Source of the DNA: Prostheceraeus crozeri
Taxonomy: Eukaryota; Platyhelminthes; Polycladida; Euryleptidae
Length of the DNA stretch: 64,000 bases
Assembly (NCBI GenBank): GCA_907163375.1
Contig: CAJQUW010006790.1
Span: forward strand, 1-64,000
Reading direction: 5' to 3'
Made by a program: the position numbers and the translations under genes. The notes below the pieces were generated by a model. The model ran no database searches. It worked only from the letters and a program-made list of their open reading frames with translations, and was not told the DNA's origin. Below, piece after piece: positions 26,527 to 36,853 of this stretch. Each line of letters opens with the position of its first letter. The stretch's first letter is position 1.

Positions 26527-27741
26527 ATGGCTAAAAGACAATTCGTAAATACAGATGCAAATGACCTACTCAAGATCAAATGTGCGAAGAGAACTGTTTA
26601 CCAGCAAAATTCTGCCTACAACTCATTTTTAGCCTTTATGCGTTACAAAGATCTGAACGTAGATGTAAAAGAATTATCCTTTAAATATCTTGACGAAATG
26701 TTAAGAGATTTTTACATTTCACTACGCAAAGGGGAAGAATTATACAAAAGAAATACGTATCTATCACTACGGCAATCATTGAGAAGAAAATTGGAGGATG
26801 TGATGGACAGGAAAGTTGATATTATAAAAGATGAAAACAACTTTCCATTGTCCATCGAAATTTTTCAATGTCTTTTGAAAAAAGTAAAGGCAGATGGACG
26901 TGGGGACACAGAGCACTATGACCAAATAAATGAAAAAGATTTTTCATTGATTTCAAGCAGGCTTGATATAAATGTACCACAACAACTTCAGTGGCTTGTA
27001 TTTGTCGTTATTGGTTTGTTTTTTGCAAGAAGAGGGAATGAAAATCTGGATGGAATGACAAAAGATGATTTTGGGTTCAAATTGACAGAAAATGGAAAGA
27101 GGTACATACATTTGAAAAAAGATGAGCTTACCAAAAACCATCGTCAAAATGACCTGGAGAAATCTAATGGCGGATTGATCGTTGAAACTTGTCCGTATTC
27201 TATAGTTTTGCATTACATGAAGAAATTAAATCCTTTAAACAGGTATTTTTGGCAACGTCCAAGGGATTCATTTTGCATTGACGACGAAACTTGGTTCGAA
27301 AATAGAAAGATTGGTGTAAATACTATCAAAGATTACATGTCAAACATAAGTAAATTTTGCAATTTAAGTAAAACTTACACAAATCATTGTCTCAGAGTTT
27401 CATGTTGCTCTATATTAGGTACTAAACATGCGGAAAATGATATAAAAAGCGTAAGTGGACATGTTAGCAATTCTGGGTTGGGTATATACAAACGAGTTCA
27501 GCAGAAGAAAAAAATTGAGATGTCAACGGACTTAGCCAAAGCCATGAATAATCACAAAGAACAAAACCAGATAAATTGCAAAGAAACAGATGAACTGATG
27601 AGTGATGAAAATGACAAATTAATTCTTAACGAAGAAATCAAAATTGATGCATCTACAAACATACAGAATATATTGAATGAAAAAATTCCAGGAGGATGCT
27701 ATTTCCATCAATGCAATGTGACAATTAACATGCATCGTTAA
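26527..27741 (+). CDS. Crypton tyrosine recombinase (DUF3504 type), all catalytic residues present
   Basis: This intact 404-aa frame starts at ATG 26527, 380 bp inside the unit. Residues 28-110 form the SAM-like N-terminal helical domain (FLAFMRYKDLNVDVKELSFK then YLDEML). The catalytic domain follows, and all residues of the tyrosine recombinase active site are visible: Arg168/169 in FFARRGNEN, Lys203 in ELTKNHR, His287-x-x-Arg290 in NHCLRVSC, His312 in SGHVS and the nucleophile Tyr321 in IYKRV. TCPYSIVLHYMKKLNPLNRY (221-240) matches the DUF3504 signature of Cryptons and the vertebrate KIAA1958/ZMYM genes derived from them. The tail, CYFHQCNVTINM, is also typical of the family. The enzyme would cut and rejoin DNA through a 3'-phosphotyrosine link and circular intermediate. 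No frameshift is seen, so it may be active. Confidence 0.88.
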   Translation: MAKRQFVNTDANDLLKIKCAKRTVYQQNSAYNSFLAFMRYKDLNVDVKELSFKYLDEMLRDFYISLRKGEELYKRNTYLSLRQSLRRKLEDVMDRKVDIIKDENNFPLSIEIFQCLLKKVKADGRGDTEHYDQINEKDFSLISSRLDINVPQQLQWLVFVVIGLFFARRGNENLDGMTKDDFGFKLTENGKRYIHLKKDELTKNHRQNDLEKSNGGLIVETCPYSIVLHYMKKLNPLNRYFWQRPRDSFCIDDETWFENRKIGVNTIKDYMSNISKFCNLSKTYTNHCLRVSCCSILGTKHAENDIKSVSGHVSNSGLGIYKRVQQKKKIEMSTDLAKAMNNHKEQNQINCKETDELMSDENDKLILNEEIKIDASTNIQNILNEKIPGGCYFHQCNVTINMHR

Positions 27742-28102
27742 ACAACATTGTCTATTTCCTTCCTGGTGTATATGTTTTTATGCATTGTTCATCGTTGATT
27801 GACAACCAACTGTGAATCTTATTTATAGAATTTGCAAGTTTATGAAATATACCGAGTAATTATTTCACATAATTCACCTGATTTTGTACACAGATATAGT
27901 TTTATCCATTCTCAATTTATCTATACCCAAGATATCATCTGAGCTCACTTGCAATTTGGGTGCATTGTAGGGTAAAAAAATGTAGCACGGTAGCCCATTG
28001 GATTACATGTATTTTGATTCATAGAAATTCCGTTCTACATTAGAAAATGTAGAACGCATAGTTCAACATAGTGGAGATAGGAAGGGAGTTTGATAATAAT
28101 GT

Positions 28103-28226
28103 CGTAAAACCTATAATATTACTACTATTTAGATTTCCATGCCAGCGCCAACAAGTAAAGTCCAAGATATTCATGGATTAGCATGGAAATCCTCAAATCA
28201 GTACTTTATTATATACGTAAAGTCCG
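28103..28226. repeat. right inverted arm, 5' leader of the second recombinase gene
   Basis: Complement of 24905-25023. It begins at the border of Crypton unit 1 (GTCGTAAAACCTATAATATT) and ends about 70 bp before the second recombinase ATG. GTAAAGTCCAAGATATTCATG (28153) is repeated directly as GTAAAGTCCGAGATATCCATG (28219). Confidence 0.8.
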
Positions 28227-28294
28227 AGATATCCATGATCCATAGTAATTTAAAAATTACTGTAAGCTTTTCATTTTCATTTCGGATCAGCACA

Positions 28295-29656
28295 ATGATG
28301 GAAGAATTAGCTGGCTTAACATATGACGATGTTATGGAAGTTTTTGGTGAGGAATGGGATGGTAATGAAAATCCAGTTAATAAGGTCCTTGAAGAAGATC
28401 AAGCAAGTGGACGTTTTGGATGTACATCCAGAGAAGAGCTAGAAGAAGATTTAGAGAATAGAATTCCGAAAAATACAAAAGATAAAGATAAATGGGCTAT
28501 GAACATATATCAAAAATGGTTGTTTGAGTGGAGGCTAAGAATCGATGACATTCCAAAGGTTTTGAAGCCAATTGAAGAATTTACTCCGAACGATTTAGAT
28601 CACACGTTGCAGTATTTCTTTTGTGATGCTAGGAAAGTCAATGGCGAAAGATATCCACCACAGACACTCAAAGAAATTGCTGCCTCAGTACAGCATTATT
28701 TCAACATGTTGAAATGGAATATGTCTATATTCTTGGACAAAGAATTTAAAATCTCTAGAGAAGCCCTCGATTCTCAGATGAAGAAGAACGCAGCATTGGG
28801 GTTGGCTAAACCTAGAAAAAGAACAGCGGTCATTGAATATGAAGAAGAGGAGGAATTATGGAAGAAAGGAAAATTTGGTAGATCTAATCCGGAGCAGCTT
28901 CTCCATACTCTTTTATATCACTTGGGTCTTCATCTTAGCCTCCGAGCATGTCAGGAGCATCGTAATCTTATTTATGGTGATCAATCACAAATTCAATTGA
29001 TTACAGATTACACGGGAGAATACTTACTCTACACAGAAAGAATTTCCAGGAACCATACATTTGGCCTAAAACACTCGAGAATGGAGCCAAAACAAACGAG
29101 AATTCATTCGCTGCCAGAAGATCCTGGAAAATGTGTCGTTTCTCTTTACAAAGATTATGTCTCACATCGTCCAGAGGCTCATAACTTGCGAGGTCATAAT
29201 GCATTTTATTTATCGTGTAAGCGCAACCCTAAAGGCCCAGTTTGGTATAATGCAATGCCATTGGGAGTCCATTCCATTCAAAAAGTCACAAAACAGTTGT
29301 TTAGCATGAGTGATCCCAAGAAATATATAACCAACTCTAGCCTGCGGAGGACTGTTACTAACAGGTTAATTTCATCTGGAATAAACAAAGAAGTTATTCA
29401 AAAGAAAACTGGTCGTGTGAGTGAAGCCGCAAACGCCGCTTACATCGAGGCCAGCTCACATGAGAAACGTATGAGTGCTGCAATCTACAAGAGGAATGAT
29501 GACGCCGATCAACCGCGAACATCAACAATTTCTATTCGTAGCAATGAACTTCCCAGTCAGACAAGCAACAATGCTGTTTCTGATAACAATACATGTTCAT
29601 TCCAGCCTACATTCAATAACTGTACTGTGACAATCAACAACTACTACAACAATTGA
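28295..29656 (+). CDS. second Crypton-family recombinase, active-site histidines lost
   Basis: I chose ATG 28295 (MMEELAGLTYDD, 453 aa); an in-frame ATG at 28139 lies inside the repeat arm and would add 52 low-quality residues. The order matches Crypton/DUF3504 proteins: SAM-like helical domain with FTPNDLDHTLQYFFCDARKV, a GKFGRSNPEQLLHTLLYHLG linker typical of KIAA1958-like proteins, then the catalytic fold with LSLRACQEHRNL (first Arg kept). However, His-x-x-Arg reads SSLR, the second His (GH) reads GR in KKTGRVSEA, and the Lys position reads RISRNH; only the Arg residues and Tyr in AAYIEA remain. The tail NNCTVTINNYY parallels the first gene. Loss of catalytic residues with an intact frame is also the state of domesticated vertebrate Crypton genes. 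Function is therefore more likely DNA binding than cutting (inference). AATAAA at 29805 is a candidate poly(A) signal. Confidence 0.85.
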   Translation: MMEELAGLTYDDVMEVFGEEWDGNENPVNKVLEEDQASGRFGCTSREELEEDLENRIPKNTKDKDKWAMNIYQKWLFEWRLRIDDIPKVLKPIEEFTPNDLDHTLQYFFCDARKVNGERYPPQTLKEIAASVQHYFNMLKWNMSIFLDKEFKISREALDSQMKKNAALGLAKPRKRTAVIEYEEEEELWKKGKFGRSNPEQLLHTLLYHLGLHLSLRACQEHRNLIYGDQSQIQLITDYTGEYLLYTERISRNHTFGLKHSRMEPKQTRIHSLPEDPGKCVVSLYKDYVSHRPEAHNLRGHNAFYLSCKRNPKGPVWYNAMPLGVHSIQKVTKQLFSMSDPKKYITNSSLRRTVTNRLISSGINKEVIQKKTGRVSEAANAAYIEASSHEKRMSAAIYKRNDDADQPRTSTISIRSNELPSQTSNNAVSDNNTCSFQPTFNNCTVTINNYYNN

Positions 29657-29701
29657 ATGGGTGTTATTTAACAATGTAATCGCTGATACTGTTTGTTCAG
29701 A

Positions 29702-29784
29702 GAAGTTCCAGGACATTTTGACTTGACCTTGACTTTCCAGGACATTATATTATTCAAGGTCAAGCCAGAATGTCCTGGGACTTC
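29702..29784. repeat. hairpin downstream of the second recombinase gene
   Basis: GAAGTTCCAGGACATTTTGA followed by CTTGACCTT (29702-29730) pairs with 29756-29784, with about four mismatches and a 25-bp loop. It lies 46 bp after the stop codon and 20 bp before AATAAA. It may be the end of the element or a transcript structure. Confidence 0.75.
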
Positions 29785-29869
29785 ACTTATCATAGTTATC
29801 ATACAATAAATAGTTGACCATTATACACTTTTGAAAGACTCAAAACTACAATAGAAAAGGGACATAGAA

Positions 29870-30400
29870 GTCGGCTATATATATATATATTGGTATTATG
29901 TGACTAAAATGTGTAATTCACAAGTTGGAAAACAAAAGAGCTAGAATCAATTTTCTATCAGTCAAAATGTTTTCACCAGCCCTATGAACAAGGCAAATTT
30001 TTTCGGTTAATTTCACACATTCTTCCTTGTCATAAGATTATGGATAAAGGTAAAGACTAGAAAGTCTAACGGCAATCATGGACCTTGATGAAAAGTATAG
30101 ATGTATCAAGCACGATTTCTAAAAGAGCTTTGTAAAATGCACTATCAAAATTTGCTATGATACTCAAGAGCATAGAAATGTGCCATCATAGATAGCAGGA
30201 TTCCACTGGTCTATTAGGCGGAAATACACTATAGATAGCATATAGTACCGCCAAGGTCAATTTTGATCACCGAACTCAGCTTTTCTGTTTAATTCTAAAT
30301 TATCCATTGATATAAATGTCGCCTCTGTCGCTTGTCTGAAGGAAACTGCGCACGGACACTAATTGTCCATCGAATTTGGTTGTGTTCTGTAGAGTGTTTT
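29870..30400 (-). other. AT microsatellite and Penelope-like 3' debris
   Basis: 29877-29892 is a short AT repeat. The minus strand near 29963-30005 reads CCTTGTTCATAGGGCTGGTG then AAAAC, a decayed version of the module at 24420-24540. The remainder shows no gene. Confidence 0.4.
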
Positions 30401-30408
30401 CAAATTTT

Positions 30409-30714
30409 TCAATTGAATGTTGGTAGAGTAGGAGTTTTGCTTTTGTTTTCAAATAATTTCATGTGTTCGTCGATGCGTTGTTCTAAACTTCTATTTGTTT
30501 CGCCACTGAATGTTTGCTCATGCAATTCACATTTGACTTCATAAACACGACACTCTAATTTTGCAAACTTGTCTTTTGCTTTCATGATTTCTCGAACAAA
30601 TGTAACAATTGATGTTGAGACATGGTTCATGGAAAGGATTTGATGAAGATGGCAGTTGACGCAAATTTTTTTCGTCTTACTTACAGTTTGAATTGCTTCT
30701 TTGCCTGTAGGCAA
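30409..30714 (-). pseudogene. GIY-YIG endonuclease fragment of a Penelope-like element
   Basis: About 100 codons on the minus strand contain ECRVYEVKCELHEQ followed by FSGETNRSLEQRIDEHMKLF. This aligns with the GIY-YIG pattern of Penelope-like retroelements (VYEIPC, YIGETGRS, R-x-x-EH). The second YIG motif is degenerate (FSG). An upstream KICVNCHLH stretch gives extra cysteines. Penelope proteins couple reverse transcriptase to this endonuclease; no reverse transcriptase is visible upstream, so the copy is a 5'-truncated relic. Confidence 0.5.
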
Positions 30715-33077
30715 ATGAGATAGATAATAAATTTTGAAATGAAATTAAAGAAATTTCGTATTTTATTAAAGGCTTCTAATTTACATTGTTCTTTAATTGT
30801 CGTAGTCAATACAATGAATCAATCAGGTATTGAGCTAAATCGGTACGCTGGCAACAAAATGACCCTAGTGGTGTCATTTCCGCAGGCTACACAATCAGCA
30901 GTTCGCTTAAATACCTGTTTTTCGTCTAAAGACATTTGTATACTAAATTTATAAATCATGAAAGGTATGTGAAATCTGTAGTTTTGAGGCCTTCCAGTGC
31001 TGGAATGTGCAAACTATTCTCATGCTGATATTTCATATTAAAATGTACATGTGGGCTATATAGATAAGAAATGATACAAACCGCATTTTGCAATTATGTA
31101 AATATGTTAATGGAAACTTAATAAAAATACATGTAGATAATCCGCTACTTTTCAAAACACACACTGTAAATATCATTACGTGATGATTGCAAAGTACGGT
31201 ATTCCATTATCCCAAAAATTATATATTCTCATACGAAATAGATGAAAATTCGTAGGAAAAGTGCAGATAACTTCATGAGGATTAACAGATATAGCCTGTG
31301 ACGTCAACGATTTATTCAGTGACAAATATTTTCGATGTGAACCTGCCAGCTTCAGATGAACATAAACGTGTGCTTCACATGCACTTCATGTCAGGACAAC
31401 AAAAGTTCAAACTTCATTTTGCTACTAAGAATTTAATCTGATTAATAAATCGCATTGAGCTGGACGAATAAATCACAAGTGACACTTCATGAAAGGTTGG
31501 GCAAAGTATTTATTTGAGCACAGCCCACCCACTTATCGCATTGGTCAATATATTAGAACTGGAATCGATAATCAATGGCATAAACTTGACATAAACATTT
31601 TACGTTTCCGTCAAAACTTTATTTGCATCCACCAAATATAAAACAGAAATGATGATCATTGATATAGAGCTGATATTTAAATCAATTTAAACGCGAATCA
31701 CACATCATGCATTCGGAAGAGGTTCAAAAACAGCAATTAAAAAAAATGAAAACAGAGATATTGAATATCTTCATTTTTTGACAAAAAATAAAAATCTCAA
31801 ATATGTCAGTGATGTGTCACGAAAACAAAGTAGTTTTAGAAAACTTGTAATTCTGCAAGATATAACAATAGATTAATGTCTATGAAAAGTAGGTCGATAG
31901 ATAGCATTTGTTTAATCACCAGTATCTTCCGGCAGCTCGACTTCCGGTCAGTTTCAGGTTGACTCTTGGTCAGTCATTACACTCATTTATTAAATGAAAT
32001 TCAGTTCACAAAGTTACGAAGTGGTCAATATTCTCCGATTTTTGGTGTTCCTGACCTTTCATCGAACCTTTGAGTGGTGTTAAGACAGATAATATTGGGT
32101 TCTCCGTGCATGAAATGGCCAAAATTGTACATGCTAGTAGGGTAGACAAATAGACAATAAAAGGCTACAATCTTTCATTCTCAACAATAGCCTTCTCTCG
32201 CACCCCTCATCAGACGTCTACGCACCCGGCTCACATGTAAGCCAGCTTTTCACATCGATGATCAAACATCCACGTGTAAGTGGTATATCCATGCAGTGCT
32301 GCTACTGCCCATGCCAGGCAAAATTCCAAAACCAATAGGGGTTGTTGTACTTTGGTCTGAATGTGCTATCAGACTTGATGTTAATGATGCCGCCCATATT
32401 CTTGAAGTCATCAAATTATCAAGCCTTCGCAATTCCTAGGGAGATTTCGCCTGCTGTGTTGAATAATACTAGGTACTTGAGTCTTCGACTTATAGGTTTA
32501 CAACCCTACTTTCACAGTACATTCATTCAAGCCTATAGAAGGAAGTTCACATCAATTAATAAAATGTCACTAAAATAATTAGAATTCATAATGGAAAATA
32601 CACTTCCTTCATCGAGAGAGCAGTTTTTAATATGATTACCATCAGACAGTTTTTTTTGATTTATGCATTCTTTGTTCCTATTGTCATTATTTATTATCAG
32701 CGTTTCCGCACGAAAAAATTTCACTTTTACGCAGGTGAAAGAAATTTGCACAGTTGCACCCTAACGTACTTTAAACCAGACAACATTAAAGAATTTGCAG
32801 TTATTGTAGACACTCATAATAAGCATACAAAATGGAAGACATACTTACCAGTATAACATGGGACAATGATGCTGTTGTTAAATTTGTTTTTGTTTGTTTT
32901 TAACTATCTTCCTGAGGCTTTGTTCCTTTCTCCTAATGATTTGAATTGATAGTTAGAAATTACTAAGCCTTCAATAATTTTTAAAGAAGAGGTGCAATGA
33001 GCTTCCTTAAGATTTCTAGGATTCGATGAATGGCAGTCCGATTTTGAATCCTCCAATCGAAGATGGAAACAATCATA
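30715..33077. other. no gene seen
   Basis: About 2.3 kb of AT-rich DNA. The minus strand near 30840-30935 reads FKRTADCVACGNDTTRVILL in an open frame of about 37 codons, which could be a scrap of a coding sequence. Other open frames, such as 32342-32578 and 32632-32856, have no recognisable motif. Confidence 0.35.
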
Positions 33078-33912
33078 GAGTAGGGATATATAGGCAGAAT
33101 GTCGACTCAAAAAAGTATCTGTATACAGTGAAAAATTTATATCAAAATATTCAGTTTTTGCGGAGATTACGTTCCCGTGGTCCAAAAAATTATTTGAGCA
33201 CTTTTGAAAAAGTCAAAATTTGTCAATTTATATACTACCGAGATGACTATCCTAAATAAGTAGTATGAAACAAGTTGGATATCAAAAGGAATGAATATTT
33301 GATAACAATCATCCTAACTAAGCGGAAATCAAGTTGATTATCAAGGGAATTTCATGAATTGTATTATTATGAAAGTCTTCATGAAAAAGTAACGATATTA
33401 ATCGTACTTTCGTGGCTGAAATTTGAAGTTTTTAATTAATTTTCACCGGCATTTATGATGCACTAAATTCATGTTTCATTTCTAGAATCTGAATAGTGAT
33501 GTGGACCCATTTACATATCTTTCAAAGTTGATTGAAATCATTGTCTTTGATTATGTTATTTTGCTCTACCAGTGGCAGGTTCTTTATGATATGATCTCGC
33601 TTAAGAAGATTCTCTTGAGGTTTGGCATGAAAGCAATAGCAGGTCATCGAGTTGCTAATTTAACAAATATTACCTCTCCAAGGCTGTCATGACACGGACG
33701 ATCTGTAAAATTGCATCATTTCCTTCTGCATTATACTATCATGATCAGTCAATTCCGTTGCAATTTCTTCAAAACTGCAAAAATTTGCATATCTCACATT
33801 TGGTAACAATACCACCTGTATCTCCCTTGAGTTCATTTAATAAAATCGAAAGTGTATACACATTTGGGATTTAATAAATGCGGAGTTACCACTCTACCGA
33901 ATACACCTACTC
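33078..33912. mobile_element. 835-bp TA-flanked nonautonomous DNA transposon, copy A
   Basis: Its ends GAGTAGGGATATATAGGCAG and the complement of CTACCGAATACACCTACTC are inverted, and both are bordered by TA (33076-33077 and 33913-33914), the mark of Tc1/mariner-type insertion. A second copy lies in the opposite orientation at 56669-57507. Open frames inside (for example 33501-33692) are not conserved between copies, so it encodes no transposase. Confidence 0.8.
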
Positions 33913-33914
33913 TA

Positions 33915-34188
33915 TGGAAACAATATTCAAGTAGTATCTATGGTAGGGAAAAGAAAAATCTCTCTTCAATAAAACTTAGATTAGCACAAAATCCAATTGA
34001 TGAATTTTGGTCTGCGCTATAGCACTATAAAAGATACCTTCGGCCTTGAAGCTGGGGAAAATAGAGAGAAAAGAGAGAGAAAGCGTTTTATATTTCCAGT
34101 AATGAAAATCAAGGTAAGTACATATGTCAAGTTACAGCAAAATCAAATGCATTCACAGTAATGCAGTAAGGAAGTCACATGTCAAAAA
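33915..34188. other. spacer and probable LINE 3' tail
   Basis: Sequence beyond the LINE ORF2 stop. A pyrimidine-rich GAGAGAAAAGAGAGAGAAAG run lies at 34064-34084. No clear poly(A) or microsatellite tail marks the LINE end. Confidence 0.35.
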
Positions 34189-36853
34189 TCATTTAATGTT
34201 ATTTAGATGTGCAGATACATAAAGTTGAAATTGCCGTTGTCTGCGGGCCGTCTTTGCCATTTCAACGCAATACTGTCCAGACCGGTTAAAGCGGCATGGG
34301 ATGAGTCTATGTAAAGGTTGCTCGGTGTTTTGTTCTGCGGCTACAAACAAATTGCACGCAAGTCGCAAGCGACGGCCATTTACATCCTCGAATAAGTTGC
34401 AATCGCAATCTCGTCCGTGAATGATGCGATGAGCTCGTTTGCAGAAATGACGAAGATCATCCTGTAGATGTCTTGGCAAATATACAAAAACTGCTGAGGC
34501 ATAATCAAAAAGTGTGAAAATAATGGTGCTACAAGTCTGCTCTAAAACTCTACGTGGTACAATCGGTCTTAGGACTCGAAGAGCGTATAGACGTGAATTG
34601 CCCTTTTTCAAAATTGAAGATATGTGAAGGTTCCAGTTGAGATTAGAGGAGAAAGTCACTCCCAGGAGTTTCAGGCTATCAACACTCTGAATTTGAGGGA
34701 TGGCGATAGAAAAACCAGGATTATTTTTCTTTGGTATCACAAGAAGATTGGTCTTCTTCATATTCAGAGTTAGGTTGATGTTGTGACTAAGTTCCTCAAT
34801 TCTCAAAAGAGTTTCCTGCAACCTTTGAGTACATGCCCCTTTGTCGCGACCAATTGTTTCGATAATCATTGTATCATCAGCATACTTGATGTAGTCAGTA
34901 GATGCCGAGTTAAAGAGATCTGCCGTGTAGAATATAAATAGCATTGGACCCAAGATAGACCCTTGAGGCACACCACTATGGACTTTGACAGGATTACTGA
35001 CAGAGTTTCCTATTCTAACTGATTGTGATCTCCCATTCAGATACGATTGAATCCAGTAGATAAAATCAGCCGGTTGATTATGAGCTGCTAATTTTTCTAT
35101 CAAAATGCGGTGAGAGATAGTATCGAAAGCCCGAGAATAATCCAAGGATAAGACTGCAACACCAGTCGACTCTTCAGACTCTAGTCTATGTGTAATGCGA
35201 TCGTGTAGACGGATTAAGGCACATGACATCGAAGACTTTGGCCGGTATCCGAATTGATCGTCATCTATAAAATTCATCAAAGTTGGACGTATATTATTCA
35301 GAACTATTTTATCTAGGATTTTTCCAGAGCGGGTAGTATAGTGATAGGTCTCAGGTCATTTGCATTTGGAGGATTGGACTTTGGTACTGGAGTAACTAAT
35401 CCATATTTCCAAACCGACGGTACAACATGGTCAATAATGCTTGAATTGTAAATGTGGTACAGAGGATTGGCTAGAAAAAGAGCTCCTTCTGTTAAGAGTC
35501 TGGGTGGAATGAAATCACAACCAATAGCTTTGTCAGTGCGTATCTTTTGCAGTATTTTATAAATTTCGAAAGGTTCACTTAATGGGCACCACGATGTTTC
35601 ATTCTCAGAAATTGTAGGCCGTGAGGAATCAGGTGAGCTACTTGAATCAGCAACGAATCTTGATTCAAATGCACAATCAACGAAATTGCAACAATCCATT
35701 TCACTTGAAAACGTCGACGTGATACTTGACAAGCTTGATTTAGTGCTCCGACCTGTTGAATCATTTACCACCTTCCAGGCGTCATTCGAAGACTTGGAAC
35801 TCTTAGAAGCCCACTTTATCTTGGCGTTCGTCATCTCCGTCTTGATTTTGACTTTGAGATGATTATACAAATCATAATTTCTTGTCCGAAAAGCAAACCA
35901 TCCTTCATTTATAAGCGATTTAAGTATAGGTGTGATCCATGGTTTATCATTCGATGTCATGGCTACCATAGTGTTGGGTATGGTAGTGCAACAATTTCTG
36001 ATCTTCGAGTAAAAAATATCTAATTTCTCATCAATAGTGCGAGTCTTGTAAAGATCGTGAAAGTCAGTGTCGGCCAATGCATCAATATATTTGTCTATAT
36101 TCGACCTTCTGAAATCCCACACAATGCGGCTTTTCGTATCCAATGAAGGGCTGGAGCCTTTCAGATGTACGGAGTTGTGGTCTGACGTGGATAAAGGTGG
36201 CAAAACATCGCAGTTCTCATAATAGTTCGAAAGACCAGATGAAATGAAAATCTTATCCAGAATCTTATCGGATCTTGTCGGATGAACTACTTTATTAACT
36301 AGATCAAAAGATACTTCGAGGTTATGAGTATTGAAGGTATTAAAGTCGCCACAGAATATTATTTCAATGTCCGGAAATCTGATCATCACAGTATCAACAA
36401 TGTCAATTATAAATGAGGATATTGATACATTGTCAGCAGCAGAAATGCTGGGTGGCAAGCACAAACACATCAAAAGTAAATTACATGCAGTTAAATGAAT
36501 TGTCACGAACTCAAAGAGATCATGTTTAGGAATTACAACAATTTGAGGTCTATACGATTCATGTATCCAGACACAAACGCCGCCACCAATTCTTCCTTGG
36601 CGATCATCTCTATACAGGACCTATGTCTGTAACTGAAGAAGAGTTGAGTCAATGTCAGAGTTGAGCCAAGATTCTGTGATGGCGATAACACTCGGACGGT
36701 GAGCACAGTGCAACACACATAATTCGTCAAACTTCTTAAATACAGATCTAGCGTTACTGAGTACAGATGGAAGAAGTGCCCTAGAACATGTACTTAACTG
36801 AGTATCATTATTCACAGGTTTCGTCCACGTTGACGGAACAGCAGGGTTAAAAG
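34189..36853 (-). pseudogene. LINE ORF2: endonuclease plus reverse transcriptase, two lesions
   Basis: The protein reads endonuclease then reverse transcriptase. Endonuclease (exo-endo-phosphatase fold) motifs: AITESWLN, IIFCGDFNTF and LSTSDHNSVHL. Reverse transcriptase motifs: LRPITILPALEK, DDQFGYRP, YSRAFDTISHRILI, SGVPQGSILGPMLF and the catalytic YADDTMI. A C-terminal helical segment follows (FCKRAHRIIHGRDCDCNLFE). It would nick target DNA and prime reverse transcription there. Two defects are seen: an in-frame TAG at 36621-36623 just before VLYRDDRQGRIGGG, and a one-base loss in an A run near 35300, after which ILDKIVLNNIRP continues in another frame. The homopolymer lesion could be a sequencing error. 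No start ATG was found in the overlap with ORF1, which suggests reinitiation. Confidence 0.9.

Larger units (their letters stand above)
26146..28098 (+). mobile_element. Crypton-type transposon unit 1
   Basis: The unit is delimited by comparison with its deleted copy at 14172-14712: matching sequence begins near 26146 and stops near 28098. Close to the borders lie TACGACAT (26152) and ATGTCGTA (28100), an 8-bp inverted pair. Long terminal inverted repeats are absent, as expected for Cryptons, which integrate by a tyrosine recombinase. It contains one gene (26527-27741), a 5' hairpin (26161-26226) and about 360 bp of 3' noncoding DNA. Confidence 0.75.

Noticed and set aside
28139..28294. Upstream ATG adding 52 residues to the second recombinase
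   Set aside because: The extension is encoded by the inverted-repeat arm and lacks family similarity; MMEELAG at 28295 is the better start.
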